Notes: generated from the letters alone by a model not told the origin. Positions 8,584 through 18,012 are shown, counted from the stretch's first letter. The stretch: 64,000 nucleotides of DNA from CAVSIS01 sp963814875 (GCA_963814875.1 CAWFFJ010000019.1:1-64000), one strand, 5' to 3'. A program made the numbers and translations.

Positions 8584-9680
8584 ACGGCCGCCGTTCGCTC
8601 CACCATCCGCGCGACCGAGTACTCCTCCTTCAGCCGCCGGCGACCGGCGCGGCCGAGCTCCGCGGCACGGACCGGGTCGGCGAGCAGGTTGCTCACCGCG
8701 TCGGCCAAGGCATCGGGGTCGCCGGCCGGGACCAGCGAACCGGTCACGCCGTCCACGACGACCTCCTCGAGCGCGTCGACGCGACTGGCGACGATCGGCC
8801 GCCCGGCGGCCATCGCCTCGAGCGCGACCATGCCGAACCCCTCCCAGCGCGACGGGATCGCGACCACGTCACAGGCAGACATGAGGCTCGCGGCGTGATC
8901 GACCCAGCCGGTGAACACGACCACCCTCTCGAGCCCCAGCCGCCGCGCGTGCCGCTCGAGAGCCGGCCGCAGCGGGCCATCGCCGACGACGACCAGCCGC
9001 GCGGCGGGATGCGCGGCGAGCACCCGCGGGAACGCCTCGAGCAGCACGTCGATCCCCTTCTGGGGAACCGCGCGACCGACCATTCCGATCACCGGGCCGC
9101 GGCGCTCGAGGCCGAGCGCCCCGAGGGCTGCACGGCCCGCCTCGGGGGACGGGTTCGGAGGATCGAGCCCGTACGGCACCGTGCGGACCCTGTCGGGGTC
9201 CGCTCCCTCGACCTCGACGCTGAACTGCGCCACGGCGCGGGAGATGGCGATCACCCGGTCGACACGACGCAGCGCGCGACCGTCGAGCCATCGGACGGCC
9301 GCCCGGCGGCGGAAGGGATCGGTGTTGTGGCGGGACGAGACCCGGCGCGCGTCGGGGACCCGCAGCGCGGCCGCCTGGCCGTGGAGATCGGCGTGGATGA
9401 GGTGGGTGTGGACCAGCGCCGGAGCGAGCGCACGCAGGCGGCGGGTGAGCTCGAGGAGGGTCGCCGGGTCGAGGGGTATCCGGATCGACACCCTGTCGCT
9501 GGCGATGCCGGCCGCCGTGAGACGAGCGCGGAACCCGCTCGTCTCGGCGTCGGAGCCGAGCACGAGCATGTGCACCGCGAATCCCCGCGCGGCGAGCCCG
9601 GGGAGCAGGCGCAGCAGGTGGTTCTCGGCGCCCGCAATGCCGCTCACCTTGCACACGTGGACAACGCGCGCCGACGTCAT
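8544..9680 (-). CDS. GT4 glycosyltransferase
   Basis: This 378-aa retaining glycosyltransferase of GT-B fold begins VVHVCKVSGIAGAENHLLRL, with a GT4 acceptor-site loop (GIAGAENHLL). The donor-binding half contains GMVGRAVPQKGIDVLLEAF, VVVGDGPLRP and the EX7E motif EGFGMVALEAM. It probably adds one sugar of the exopolysaccharide repeat. The ATG at 9680 overlaps the TGA of the upstream CgeB-like gene (ATGA) and follows GGCGAG. It is the last gene of the minus-strand run that begins at 15560 and ends tail-to-tail with the plus-strand GT4 gene, with a 40-bp overlap. Confidence 0.88.
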   Translation of the reverse strand: MTSARVVHVCKVSGIAGAENHLLRLLPGLAARGFAVHMLVLGSDAETSGFRARLTAAGIASDRVSIRIPLDPATLLELTRRLRALAPALVHTHLIHADLHGQAAALRVPDARRVSSRHNTDPFRRRAAVRWLDGRALRRVDRVIAISRAVAQFSVEVEGADPDRVRTVPYGLDPPNPSPEAGRAALGALGLERRGPVIGMVGRAVPQKGIDVLLEAFPRVLAAHPAARLVVVGDGPLRPALERHARRLGLERVVVFTGWVDHAASLMSACDVVAIPSRWEGFGMVALEAMAAGRPIVASRVDALEEVVVDGVTGSLVPAGDPDALADAVSNLLADPVRAAELGRAGRRRLKEEYSVARMVERTAAVYDELLFLSDNHR

Positions 9681-10834
9681 CTCGCCGTTCCTCGAACGCC
9701 CGGGCCGGGCCGCTGTGCACGGGCCTCCTCGACGAGCCGGATGAGCGCCGCCATGCGGTGGGCGTAGGTGTGGTGCGCCAGAGCGTGCTCGCGGCCCGCG
9801 CGGGCGATGCGCTCCCGCTCCTGGTCGTGGTCGAGGAAATGGGCGACCAGCGCGCGGAGGTGGGCCGGGTCGCGGTAGGTCACCAGGTGCTCGCCGGGCG
9901 TGAACCACTCCGAGACGCCCGGGCGGTCGTCGACGATCTGGAAGGCGCCGACGCCGCACGCCTCGAACAGCCGCATGTTCCCGCCCCAGCGCATGAAGTC
10001 CCCGTGGGGATTGACCACGATCCGGGCGCCGCACAGTGCGCGCAGCATCGGCTCCCCGAGCAGCGGCCCCCGGGCCTTGTCGTGCAGCGACGGCGGCACC
10101 TCGTGGACACTCCAGATCTTGAGCTCGAGTTCACGAAGGGCCTCGAGCGCGGCCACCCGTTCGGAGTACAGCCGTTGCGGCACCAGGGTTCCGATGAAGC
10201 CGACGTCGCAGCCGTAGGCTTCGCGCTCCGCGGCGGTCAGGTCATACGGCCGGTGGAAGTCAGGGTCGACTGCCGACATCGGCAGCACCTCAGCGCGGCG
10301 GGCGCCGAGCTCCCGCCACTGAACGGCGTGGTAGCGGTCGTTGGCGACCACCAGGTCGTAGAGCGGCGCGGCGGCGCGCTCGAGGGCGTGTGAGAACACC
10401 ACCGGGGACGTACCGCAGGTGGCGACGATGACCGCGCCCGCGGCCCTGATCTGGGCGAGGGTCTCCGGGACCACGACGGTGTTGCCGCCGACCACGATCA
10501 CCACGTCGGGCGGTTCGTCCGTGCAGCGCCGCAGCAGGGCGCGGTTGCGCAGCCGCAGGTCAGGGCTCAGCCGCGGCACGAGCGCAGCCGCCGCCGACAC
10601 CGCGCGCCGGATCGTCAACCGCTCGGTCATGCGGAGCGGACGCTCGCGCACCCACGGGTAGGCGCTCGCCGAGCGCCAGAAGACGGCGCACTCGTGGCCG
10701 GCCGCGCGCAGCGCCTTGACCCAGAAGGCATGCGCCTGCGAGACCGGGAAGAGGAGATCCTTGACATCACCTGCCCGGCGCCCGCCCGTCCCCTGCGGCG
10801 GATGGTGGAGCGAGGCGACGAAGAGGATCTTCAC
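9677..10834 (-). CDS. CgeB-like glycosyltransferase (Glyco_trans_1_2 type)
   Basis: This 385-aa protein opens KILFVASLHHPPQGTGGRRA. It carries the C-terminal signature typical of CgeB/DUF3880-type transferases: GGNMRLFEACGVGAFQIVDD, then EWFTPGEHLVTYRD, then an HTYAHRM tail. Members are GT-B enzymes found in spore-coat and polysaccharide loci; the donor is not predictable here. The GTG at 10834 overlaps the stop of the upstream amidotransferase gene by 4 nt (GTGA), and its stop overlaps the next GT4 start. A longer upstream open frame exists but lies inside asnB and lacks family character. A paralogue of the same family is encoded at 18143-19354. Confidence 0.8.
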   Translation of the reverse strand: MKILFVASLHHPPQGTGGRRAGDVKDLLFPVSQAHAFWVKALRAAGHECAVFWRSASAYPWVRERPLRMTERLTIRRAVSAAAALVPRLSPDLRLRNRALLRRCTDEPPDVVIVVGGNTVVVPETLAQIRAAGAVIVATCGTSPVVFSHALERAAAPLYDLVVANDRYHAVQWRELGARRAEVLPMSAVDPDFHRPYDLTAAEREAYGCDVGFIGTLVPQRLYSERVAALEALRELELKIWSVHEVPPSLHDKARGPLLGEPMLRALCGARIVVNPHGDFMRWGGNMRLFEACGVGAFQIVDDRPGVSEWFTPGEHLVTYRDPAHLRALVAHFLDHDQERERIARAGREHALAHHTYAHRMAALIRLVEEARAQRPGPGVRGTAR

Positions 10835-12840
10835 GACGCCGTCCCGACCCCCTCGAGGTCGCCGTTCATCCGCGGCGGCGCCTCGAGGACCCGCACGTGC
10901 CACAGCTCCAGCACGAGCAGGCGAAACACGAGCTCGGTGTGGTCGGCCTCGCCCCGGAAGTGACGGGCGATCAGACGCTCGACGGCCGCTGGGCGCAGGT
11001 ATCCCCGGCCCAGGCACCGGGGATCGAGCACGACCTCGCGGATCCGCGAGGCCAGCTCATGGTCGAACCACGATCGGATCGGTGTCTCGAACGGCCGCTT
11101 CGGCCGCGCCACGGCAAACTCCGGGAGGTCCGGGCGCAGGGCCTCACGGAGCACCCACTTATTGCCGCGGGTGCGGATGCGGTGGGGAATGCCGGCGGCA
11201 TGGGCGAGCAGCGGCGGGTCGAAGAACGGCACGCGGGCCTCGAGGCCGTGGGCCATGGTCACCTTGTCGAGCGCCAGCAGGCCGTTGCCGGGCAGCCAGG
11301 TGGCGATCGTCAGCGCGTGCACGAGGTCCGCGGGCTCAAGGGCGGCGTTCGCTGCAAAGATGTCGTCGAAGGCGGTCTCCATGTGCCGTTCCCGCGCGCA
11401 GACGTCCCCAAGATCGGGGCTGAAGAGCTCGCTCCGGAGCGAGTCGGAGAAGGTCCACCCGTCAAACGACGCGAGCCGGCGCAGCGCCTCGACGGGCGGC
11501 AGCAGGAGCGTCCTGAGCTCGGTGAGATAGGGAGGCAGCGCGCCGAGGACCCGCCGGCGCCGTAGCGCGGGAAGCGTCGCCTCGATCCGCTGCCAGAGCG
11601 GCCCGCCCGCCCACCGCCGCAGCGCCCGAGGCGTGCTCCTCGCCAGGGCCGCCCCGGCGCGCAGTAGCCGCGGGTGGACGCGGTGGGCCCGGTAGCCGGC
11701 GAACAGCTCGTCGCCGCCGGTCCCGTTGAGCGCGACCTTGACCTTCCCGGCGGCGACCCGGGAGAGAGCCTGCAGCGAAACCATCGACGGGTTGGCGTTG
11801 GGCTCGTCATGGGCGCTCAAGTACTCGCCGAGGGTGGTCCACCAGTCGGCGGCCGACAGCCGGAGCTCGTGGTGATCGGTGCCGAAGTGCGCCGCCGCGC
11901 GCCGCGCGGCAACGGTCTCGTCTGCCGAGGGCACGGATCCGTCGCTCGCGAGGTAGCCGACGGTGAACGTCTTCACCTGGCCGCCCGTCTCGGCGTACAT
12001 CGAGCCGAGGACCGCCGTCGAGTCGATCCCGCCGCTCAGGAAGAGCCCCAGCGGCACGTCGCTGCGGAGGTGGAGCCTTACCGCCTCGTGAAAGCGCGTC
12101 CGCGCCTCCTCGACCACTGACCGCGGGTCGGACGGTCGCTCGGAGGCCGGCGGATAGCGCAATGTGAAGTGGCGCAGCAACCGGGCGGACCCCCTCTCCA
12201 CCACCATCGCGTGCCCGGGAGGCAGCCGCCGGACGCCCTCGAGGAGCGTGTCGGGCCCGACCATGTAGCCGAAGGTCAGGTAGGTGTCGAGCGCCGCGAG
12301 GTCGAGCCGCCGCGGCAGCGCCGGGTCGGCGAACAGCGCCTTCGCCTCCGAAGCGAACCGCAGCCGGCCCCCGCTCTCGGCGACGTAGAGCGGCTTGATG
12401 CCGACGTGGTCGACCGCCAGCACCAGACGTTCGCGCGCGGCGTCCCACAGCGCGAACGCGTACATGCCGCGCAGCGACGCAAACAGCTCGAGACCGTGCT
12501 CCTCGTAGAGGTGAACGATGACCTCGCCGTCGTTGCCGGAGCGCAGGCGGTGGCCGCGCTGCTCGAGCTCCGCGCGGAGCTCGACGTGGTTGTAGATCTC
12601 GCCGTTGAAGACCAGGGCGAGGGTGCGGTCCTCGTTGAACAGGGGCTGGTCGCCGGTGGAGAGGTCGATGATGCTGAGCCGGCGCACCCCGAGGCAGATC
12701 CGGGGCGCCTCGTCGGGAAAGGCGTAGAACCCGCCGCTGTCGGGACCGCGGTGCACCAGTCGCTCGCACATCAGTCGGACCAGCCCGGGTCCCTCGGGCC
12801 CGACGCCCGACGAGTCCCAAATGCCGGCGATGCCGCACAT
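10831..12840 (-). CDS. asnB: Glutamine-hydrolysing asparagine synthase-like amidotransferase
   Basis: This 669-aa enzyme has an N-terminal class II glutamine amidotransferase domain: catalytic Cys2 (MCGIAGIW), HRGPDSGG at 30-37 and FNGEIYN at 78-84. The C-terminal synthetase domain carries the ATP-pyrophosphatase loop SGGIDST (269-275). Canonical AsnB makes asparagine from aspartate and glutamine. Homologues inside exopolysaccharide loci, including the amidotransferases linked to exosortase systems, are thought to amidate sugar or other acid groups instead, and the location here favours that role. The ATG must be used because Cys2 becomes the nucleophile after Met removal. The gene lies 1 nt after the flippase stop. 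Confidence 0.88.
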   Translation of the reverse strand: MCGIAGIWDSSGVGPEGPGLVRLMCERLVHRGPDSGGFYAFPDEAPRICLGVRRLSIIDLSTGDQPLFNEDRTLALVFNGEIYNHVELRAELEQRGHRLRSGNDGEVIVHLYEEHGLELFASLRGMYAFALWDAARERLVLAVDHVGIKPLYVAESGGRLRFASEAKALFADPALPRRLDLAALDTYLTFGYMVGPDTLLEGVRRLPPGHAMVVERGSARLLRHFTLRYPPASERPSDPRSVVEEARTRFHEAVRLHLRSDVPLGLFLSGGIDSTAVLGSMYAETGGQVKTFTVGYLASDGSVPSADETVAARRAAAHFGTDHHELRLSAADWWTTLGEYLSAHDEPNANPSMVSLQALSRVAAGKVKVALNGTGGDELFAGYRAHRVHPRLLRAGAALARSTPRALRRWAGGPLWQRIEATLPALRRRRVLGALPPYLTELRTLLLPPVEALRRLASFDGWTFSDSLRSELFSPDLGDVCARERHMETAFDDIFAANAALEPADLVHALTIATWLPGNGLLALDKVTMAHGLEARVPFFDPPLLAHAAGIPHRIRTRGNKWVLREALRPDLPEFAVARPKRPFETPIRSWFDHELASRIREVVLDPRCLGRGYLRPAAVERLIARHFRGEADHTELVFRLLVLELWHVRVLEAPPRMNGDLEGVGTAS

Positions 12841-12841
12841 C

Positions 12842-14335
12842 TCAGCCGCCCGTCCTCGCGCCGAGCAGCACGGCGACCGTCGCTCGCATGAGGCGCCACT
12901 CTGCGGCCGACACGACCCGCAGGGCGACGACTCCGGCGCAGTACACGACGGCCATCACCACCAGCGCGGCGAGGCCCGATGCGGGACCGACGGCGCGGGC
13001 GGCGAGGGTCGCGATCCCTGCCGCGGCCGCGATCGAAAGCCCCGACCGAGCCAGCCTCCCGAGGGACGACGCCGGCGGGCGGGCGAGCGCAGCGAGGACG
13101 ACCAGCGCGACGGCCTCGGTCACCAGCGACGCGACCGCCGTTCCGACCAGCCCGATGCGGGACACCAGGACGAAGAGCAGCAGGAGATGGCATGCCAGCA
13201 CAGCGCTGCGCGCGATCAGCAGGGTTCCCTGGCGGCCCTGGACAATGAGCACCTGCTGGAACGCGCTACCCACCATGGTCGCCGCCAAGGCGGCGAGCAG
13301 TACCATCAGCAGTCGGGGGGTCTCGCCAAAACCGGCGCCGAACAGCATCGCACACACCCGGCGGGCGAACAGGACGCCGCCGAAGGCGAGCGGCGCGCCG
13401 ACCAGCAGACCGGCGCACGCGACGCGCTCGACCACGTAGTCGAACTCCTCGCGCCGCCCTTGTTGGAACGTCCGGGCCATGACCGGGAGCACCGCGGTGA
13501 GCAGGGTCGCGCTCAGCAGGTCGCCGAGCCCGAAGACGACCACGAAGGCCGCCTGGAGCTGGCCGGTCGCCGCGGCGCCGAGCATCCCGGTGGCCAGGAG
13601 CTTGTCGGCGTTGATGCGCCCCAGGCCGACCAGGGCGAGCAGCGCGAGTGGCCAACCCTGGCCGAGCAGTGCACGCGCGAGCCCTCCGCTGACCGGCCAG
13701 GCGGGTGAAAGGCCGACGACTCTGAGGCGGTGCCAGTAGACCGCCGCACGCACCAGGGAGGCGACGAGAATGGCGCCGTAGACGCCCCACAGGCCGAGCC
13801 CGGCCCACAGCAGGGGCGCCCCGACGGCCACCAGCACCGCGGCGTGCAGCACGGCGATCGCGCTCGGCGCCACCAGCCGCTCGGCGGCGACGAGCTGAGC
13901 GTGGCACAGGTTGCCGAGCGTGTCCGTGACCAGAGGTAGCGCCGCGAGCAGGATCAGCGCTCCGAGCCCCTGGGCCGTCGTCCACCGCCAGCCGAGTCCG
14001 ATCACGCCGACCACCGCGACCGCGGCGAGCGACGGCTGGATCAGCAGCGTCGCGGCGAGCAGTCGGGAGGCGGCCTCCGGCCGCTTGGCCGCATCACGCG
14101 CGACCACCAGCCCGAGGCCGAAGTCCGGCAGCACCGCCGCCAGCGCCAGGCCCGCCCCGAGGGCGGCATAGATCCCGTAGGTCCGGGGGCCGAGCAGACG
14201 CGCGAGGGCCACCTGCCACGCGAGCAGGACAAGCGAGGTCGCGACCTTCGAGCCGCCGAAGGCGAGCCCGTTGCGAACCACCCTGGCGGTCGCCGCAGGG
14301 CTCGGGAGCGGTGTCCCGAAGGCCGTGGTCGGCAT
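12842..14335 (-). CDS. Wzx-type polysaccharide flippase (MATE/MOP superfamily)
   Basis: This integral membrane protein of about 497 aa has 12 or more hydrophobic segments along its whole length. The N-terminal part, GLAFGGSKVATSLVLLAWQV followed by LARLLGPRTYGIYAAL, is typical of Wzx/PST transporters (polysaccharide_synt family). It should flip undecaprenyl-diphosphate-linked repeat units to the periplasmic face. Two starts are possible: ATG at 14335, or GTG at 14347, which has a closer GAGG but overlaps the upstream gene by 8 nt. It is one of two flippases in the locus; the other is at 29627-30964. Confidence 0.85.
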   Translation of the reverse strand: MPTTAFGTPLPSPAATARVVRNGLAFGGSKVATSLVLLAWQVALARLLGPRTYGIYAALGAGLALAAVLPDFGLGLVVARDAAKRPEAASRLLAATLLIQPSLAAVAVVGVIGLGWRWTTAQGLGALILLAALPLVTDTLGNLCHAQLVAAERLVAPSAIAVLHAAVLVAVGAPLLWAGLGLWGVYGAILVASLVRAAVYWHRLRVVGLSPAWPVSGGLARALLGQGWPLALLALVGLGRINADKLLATGMLGAAATGQLQAAFVVVFGLGDLLSATLLTAVLPVMARTFQQGRREEFDYVVERVACAGLLVGAPLAFGGVLFARRVCAMLFGAGFGETPRLLMVLLAALAATMVGSAFQQVLIVQGRQGTLLIARSAVLACHLLLLFVLVSRIGLVGTAVASLVTEAVALVVLAALARPPASSLGRLARSGLSIAAAAGIATLAARAVGPASGLAALVVMAVVYCAGVVALRVVSAAEWRLMRATVAVLLGARTGG

Positions 14336-14339
14336 CGGT

Positions 14340-15560
14340 TCAGGCACGGGACCTCGCCGTCGAGGCGGTGGAGATGGCTGCGCACAGGATGCGGTCGAGT
14401 TGCTCCACGACTGCCGCCCATGCGAAGCGGCTCGCGGCGAGCCGATGGGCTCGCACGCGCATGGCGCTGCCGCGGTCGCCCGCGAGCACGACCTGCGCGA
14501 GCGCCGCCGTAATCGCCGCCGGGTCCTGGCCGGCGATGAACCCTGCACCGGCGGGTACCACCTCGTCGAGGCCGTTCGCCTCGGCAAGGACCACCGGGAC
14601 GCCCGCTGCGAGTGCCTCGAGCGCCGCCATCGGCATGCCTTCGCCCGAGCCGACCAGCGCGAAGACATCCGCTGCGGCGAGGACCTCCCGCCGCGCGCCG
14701 TCGCTGACCATCCCCGTGATCTCCACCCGGCGCGCGAGGTCGAGTCGGGTGACGGCCTCCCGAATGTCGCCGAGGGCGCCGTCCTCGGGCCCGGCAAGGA
14801 TCAGCCTCGCCTCCGGACAGCGACCGGCGAGGCCGGCGAAGGCTTCGAGGAGCAACGGCAGACGCTTGCGCCGGTGCAGGCGGCCCATGAAGAGCACCAC
14901 TCGTGCTTCGTCGCTGAGCCCGAGTCGGCGACGGGCCGTACGGCGCTCGTCGTCCGACGCCATCTCGGTCGGATCGACGCCGTTGGGCACGACCGAGATC
15001 AGTCCGTCGCCCAGGGGCACGCCGTGGGCCGCCCACAGCGCGCGCGCCTGCTCGGTCTCGTCCGGAGTGAGCGCCACGACGTGGCGAAACCGAGGCAGCA
15101 CTCGCCGCGCGAGCAGCGCATCCCAGGCCCGCTTGAGCGCGCTCCGTCCGGTCGCATAGGGCAGCGTTCCGTGGGGCGAGAGCACGGCCGGCACGCCGAC
15201 CCGGACCGCGACCCGGGCGGCGACGACGGTCTCGACGGTGCGCAGCTCGTGGCAGTGGACGACGTCGGCACCGTCGCGCTCGATCAGGCGCCGAGCCGCC
15301 GCAGCGAAACCCCTGGGCCACGAGAGGTTGAGGCGGGCGCGGGTGACCACGCAGCGAGTCGCAGCACGCCAGACCTCGACGCCGTCGACGGTGTCGGCAC
15401 CAGAAACCCCTCGCCGTCCGGGGCCGAGGGTGTCAGTGGTCAACACCGAGACCCGGTGCCCGGCCCGTGCCTGCGCCCGGCTCAGGCCGGTGACCGCCGC
15501 GACCACACCCCCCCAGGCCCACGCCGGGGCGTAGTAGGGCGTGACATGGAGGATCCTCAT
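14340..15560 (-). CDS. GT4 glycosyltransferase
   Basis: This 406-aa GT-B enzyme begins MRILHVTPYYAPAWAWGGVV, the classic opening with the GG acceptor loop. Its central and C-terminal motifs are SPHGTLPYATGRSALKR, VLFMGRLHRRKRLPLLLEA, LILAGPEDG and the EX7E block EGMPMAALEAL. It is probably the first gene of the minus-strand run GT4-wzx-asnB-cgeB-like-GT4 (15560 down to 8544). The ATG lies 93 nt from the divergent GT-C gene, so both promoters must sit in that short spacer. A -10-like TATCAT reads in the minus direction at 15643-15638. Confidence 0.88.
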   Translation of the reverse strand: MRILHVTPYYAPAWAWGGVVAAVTGLSRAQARAGHRVSVLTTDTLGPGRRGVSGADTVDGVEVWRAATRCVVTRARLNLSWPRGFAAAARRLIERDGADVVHCHELRTVETVVAARVAVRVGVPAVLSPHGTLPYATGRSALKRAWDALLARRVLPRFRHVVALTPDETEQARALWAAHGVPLGDGLISVVPNGVDPTEMASDDERRTARRRLGLSDEARVVLFMGRLHRRKRLPLLLEAFAGLAGRCPEARLILAGPEDGALGDIREAVTRLDLARRVEITGMVSDGARREVLAAADVFALVGSGEGMPMAALEALAAGVPVVLAEANGLDEVVPAGAGFIAGQDPAAITAALAQVVLAGDRGSAMRVRAHRLAASRFAWAAVVEQLDRILCAAISTASTARSRA

Positions 15561-15653
15561 CGTTCGTGGCCCCGGCGTCCGCAGGCTGCAGTGGTCACGT
15601 CGCGGACGGTGGAAGTGGTCGGCACGGGACTGGCACCATGATACATAGGTGGT

Positions 15654-17054
15654 GTGAATGACCCAGATCCCCAGCGGTCGGGCCCGGCGTGTGCTGGCGC
15701 ACGCGCCGGCCGCGGGCCCGCCGCCTCGCTGGTTCTGGTCCTGCTGGTGGCAGCGGTCGTCCGCTTCGGCATCTTTCTCGCCTTCCCGGCGGTGTTCGAC
15801 TTCGTCGCGTCCGGGTCCGTCCACGGCTCGACGGCATACGATACCTATGCGCTGAATCTGCTCCACACCCAGACCTACGGGCTCGAGCCGGGCGTGCCGG
15901 ACGCCGCGCTGCCGCCCTGCTACGGCTTCGTGCTCGCGGGGGCCTACGCCGTCCTCGGCCGCAGCGGGCTCACCGTAGCCGCCGTGCACACGGCCTTCGA
16001 TCTCCTGACCATTGTGCTGCTGGCTTCGATCGGCGACCGCCTCTTCCGGCGCCCGTCGGTGGGCGTCCTCGCCGGGCTCGGCGTTGCCTGCTACCCCTAC
16101 CTGGTGTTCCAGGGCTTGGCGGTCAACGACACCTCGCTCTTCATCCTCGAGCTCAACGCCTTGGTGTGGCTCGTCCTGCGCCTCGACGCACGGCTCCGGG
16201 CCGCTCGACGATGGGTCACGGACGCGTGTCTCGCGGGCGCGGTGCTCGGCCTCGGCACCCTCACACGGCCGGTGCTCCTCCTGGTGGGCGCCGGCATGGC
16301 GCTGTGGCTCCTGCGCCGCCATCCCCGACACGGGACTGTGCTTCGGCTTGCCGTGGTGGCGCTCGCCGCGGCACTGCCGCTCGCGGCCTGGGCGCTGCGC
16401 AACGAGATCACTCTCGGCCACCCCGTCCTGGTCGCGACCAACGGCGGCTCGAACTTCTGGCAGGGGAACAATGCCGAGACGGTCCCCTACCTGCGCGCGG
16501 GCTACGACGTGCAGTGGATCTCGCCCGGTCCGCTCGCCGGGCTCGACTCCCGGGACCCGGAGGCCGGCCGCTGGTTCGTCGCGGCCGCCTTGAGCTTCCT
16601 GCGCGCACATCCCGAGCGCATCCCCGGGCTCCTGTGGACCAAGCTGCTCACCCAGTGGAGCCTCGACATCAGCCCCCGACGCAACCCCACCTCCGGATCG
16701 GAAGCGGCGGCAGGGGGCGGTCCGGACCTCGGCGGGATCGTCGTAGAGCCTGCGGTCGCCACCTATTCCGAGCCGCTGTTCGACCGGGTCGGGCGCACCG
16801 TGCATCGCATCACCTGGGGCGTCGCCCTCGTGCTCGCCTGCGTCGGGTTCGTCGCCGCGCGCCGCGCCCGCCTCGAGCTCGCGCCGATTTGGATCGTCGA
16901 GGCGGCCATGACCCTGTTCTACGTCGCCTTCCATCCCTCGACCCGCTACCGGGTACCGGGCGATCCACTGCTCTTCCTGGTCTCCGCGTTCGGGCTGCTC
17001 GCCGTCCTCGGGGCCGTCAGGCGGATGCGGGGCGCGCAGCTCAGCGGCGGGTGA
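15654..17054 (+). CDS. GT-C-type membrane glycosyltransferase (PMT/ArnT-like, GT39/GT83 family)
   Basis: This 466-aa polytopic protein has the GT-C layout. The first helix ends in a loop with acidic residues (FDFVASGSVHGSTAYDTYAL), 10 or more hydrophobic segments follow, and there is a C-terminal extracytoplasmic part ending FHPSTRYRVPGDPLLFLVS. Such enzymes use polyprenyl-phosphate-linked sugars on the periplasmic side to modify glycans, lipids or proteins. The GTG start at 15654 has AGGTGGT just upstream. The neighbouring GT2 gene of DPM type (convergent, overlapping by 14 bp) could supply the polyprenyl-phosphate sugar donor, which is a common pairing. Confidence 0.75.
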   Translation: MNDPDPQRSGPACAGARAGRGPAASLVLVLLVAAVVRFGIFLAFPAVFDFVASGSVHGSTAYDTYALNLLHTQTYGLEPGVPDAALPPCYGFVLAGAYAVLGRSGLTVAAVHTAFDLLTIVLLASIGDRLFRRPSVGVLAGLGVACYPYLVFQGLAVNDTSLFILELNALVWLVLRLDARLRAARRWVTDACLAGAVLGLGTLTRPVLLLVGAGMALWLLRRHPRHGTVLRLAVVALAAALPLAAWALRNEITLGHPVLVATNGGSNFWQGNNAETVPYLRAGYDVQWISPGPLAGLDSRDPEAGRWFVAAALSFLRAHPERIPGLLWTKLLTQWSLDISPRRNPTSGSEAAAGGGPDLGGIVVEPAVATYSEPLFDRVGRTVHRITWGVALVLACVGFVAARRARLELAPIWIVEAAMTLFYVAFHPSTRYRVPGDPLLFLVSAFGLLAVLGAVRRMRGAQLSGG

Positions 17055-18003
17055 ACCGCCACGGGCTGGTTCTCGGCACGTTGCCGACGTCCATGACGAC
17101 CGCCTGCAGCAGGAGCTGGAACCCCATCAGCAGCGGAAGCAGCGCGAGCAGCAGCGTGCCGGTCGGGGTCGGCTCGCCGGTACCGGCACGCGCCACCCAG
17201 TTGGAGATCCCGAAGCCGAGGCCGAAGCCGGCGAGGAGCGTTCCCGCGACCAGAAACAGCGCCACCGGGGTGAAGTCGCGGATGAAGTAGCGGACGATCA
17301 GCCGGTGGACGCATGACCTCGCAAGCAGAAACGGGAAGACCGCCACCGTCTTCGGCAGCGACAGTGAGCTCCGCTCGCCGTTGTAGCGGGCCGGGATCGC
17401 GACGTCCCGGACCACGGCTTCGATCAGATAGGCCTCGCACAACAGCGAGATCTCGAAGTAGTAGCGGGGGCCGAGCCGGTCGAGCTCGATCTCCTCGGCG
17501 AGGTTGCGGCGCAGCGCCAGGTAGCCGTTGGTCGGGTCGAAGATGTTCCAGTATCCCGAGGCGAGCTTGGCCAGGAAGGACAGCACGAGGTTTCCGACAT
17601 GGCGCGCGAGGGGCATGCGGCGCGGGAGCCGCCGGCGCAGGAACCGATTGCCCTTGGTCAGATCGGCCTCTCCGGCGAGGATCGGCGCGAGCAGAGCCGG
17701 CAGGAAAGCCGGGTCCATCTGGCCGTCGCCGTCCATCTTGACGATGACATCGGCGCCGCGCTCGAGGGCGCAGCGCAGGCCGGTCACCATCGCCGCCGCG
17801 ACGCCCCGGTTCCCGGTGTGCCGGAGCAACTCGATACGGTCCTCGCCCACCGCCGTGACGACGGCGCCGAGATCGTCCGTCGACCCGTCGTCGACGACGA
17901 CGATGTGGTCGACGAACGCGGGCAGCTCGCGGAGCACCTCCGCGAGGTGGGCTGCCACCTGGTAGCAGGGCACGATGACCGCGACTCGCTGACCGTCGAG
18001 CAT
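17041..18003 (-). CDS. GT2 glycosyltransferase, polyprenyl-phosphate mannose/glucose synthase-like
   Basis: This 320-aa enzyme has a GT-A domain: VAVIVPCYQV near residue 6, IVVVDDGSTDD, the DXD-like KMDGDGQMDP, and GNRFLRRRLPRRMPLARHVG. Two C-terminal hydrophobic segments follow (AGTLLAGFGLGFGIS and LLLALLPLLMGFQLLLQ). This matches DPM1/GtrB-like enzymes that load a sugar onto undecaprenyl phosphate. The likely product would feed the GT-C enzymes encoded nearby. The ATG at 18003 precedes MLDGQRVAVIVP; an in-frame ATG 12 codons upstream (18039) is a weaker alternative. A TATAGT sits 9 nt before the chosen ATG, so the transcript may have almost no leader. Confidence 0.85.
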   Translation of the reverse strand: MLDGQRVAVIVPCYQVAAHLAEVLRELPAFVDHIVVVDDGSTDDLGAVVTAVGEDRIELLRHTGNRGVAAAMVTGLRCALERGADVIVKMDGDGQMDPAFLPALLAPILAGEADLTKGNRFLRRRLPRRMPLARHVGNLVLSFLAKLASGYWNIFDPTNGYLALRRNLAEEIELDRLGPRYYFEISLLCEAYLIEAVVRDVAIPARYNGERSSLSLPKTVAVFPFLLARSCVHRLIVRYFIRDFTPVALFLVAGTLLAGFGLGFGISNWVARAGTGEPTPTGTLLLALLPLLMGFQLLLQAVVMDVGNVPRTSPWRFTRR

Positions 18004-18012
18004 GTGAGCGCC

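Noticed and set aside
14340..16934. 864-codon frame that extends the GT4 gene upstream across the GT-C gene
   Set aside because: The upstream half is antisense to the GT-C gene and lacks GT4 content; MRILHVTPYY at 15560 is the normal start.
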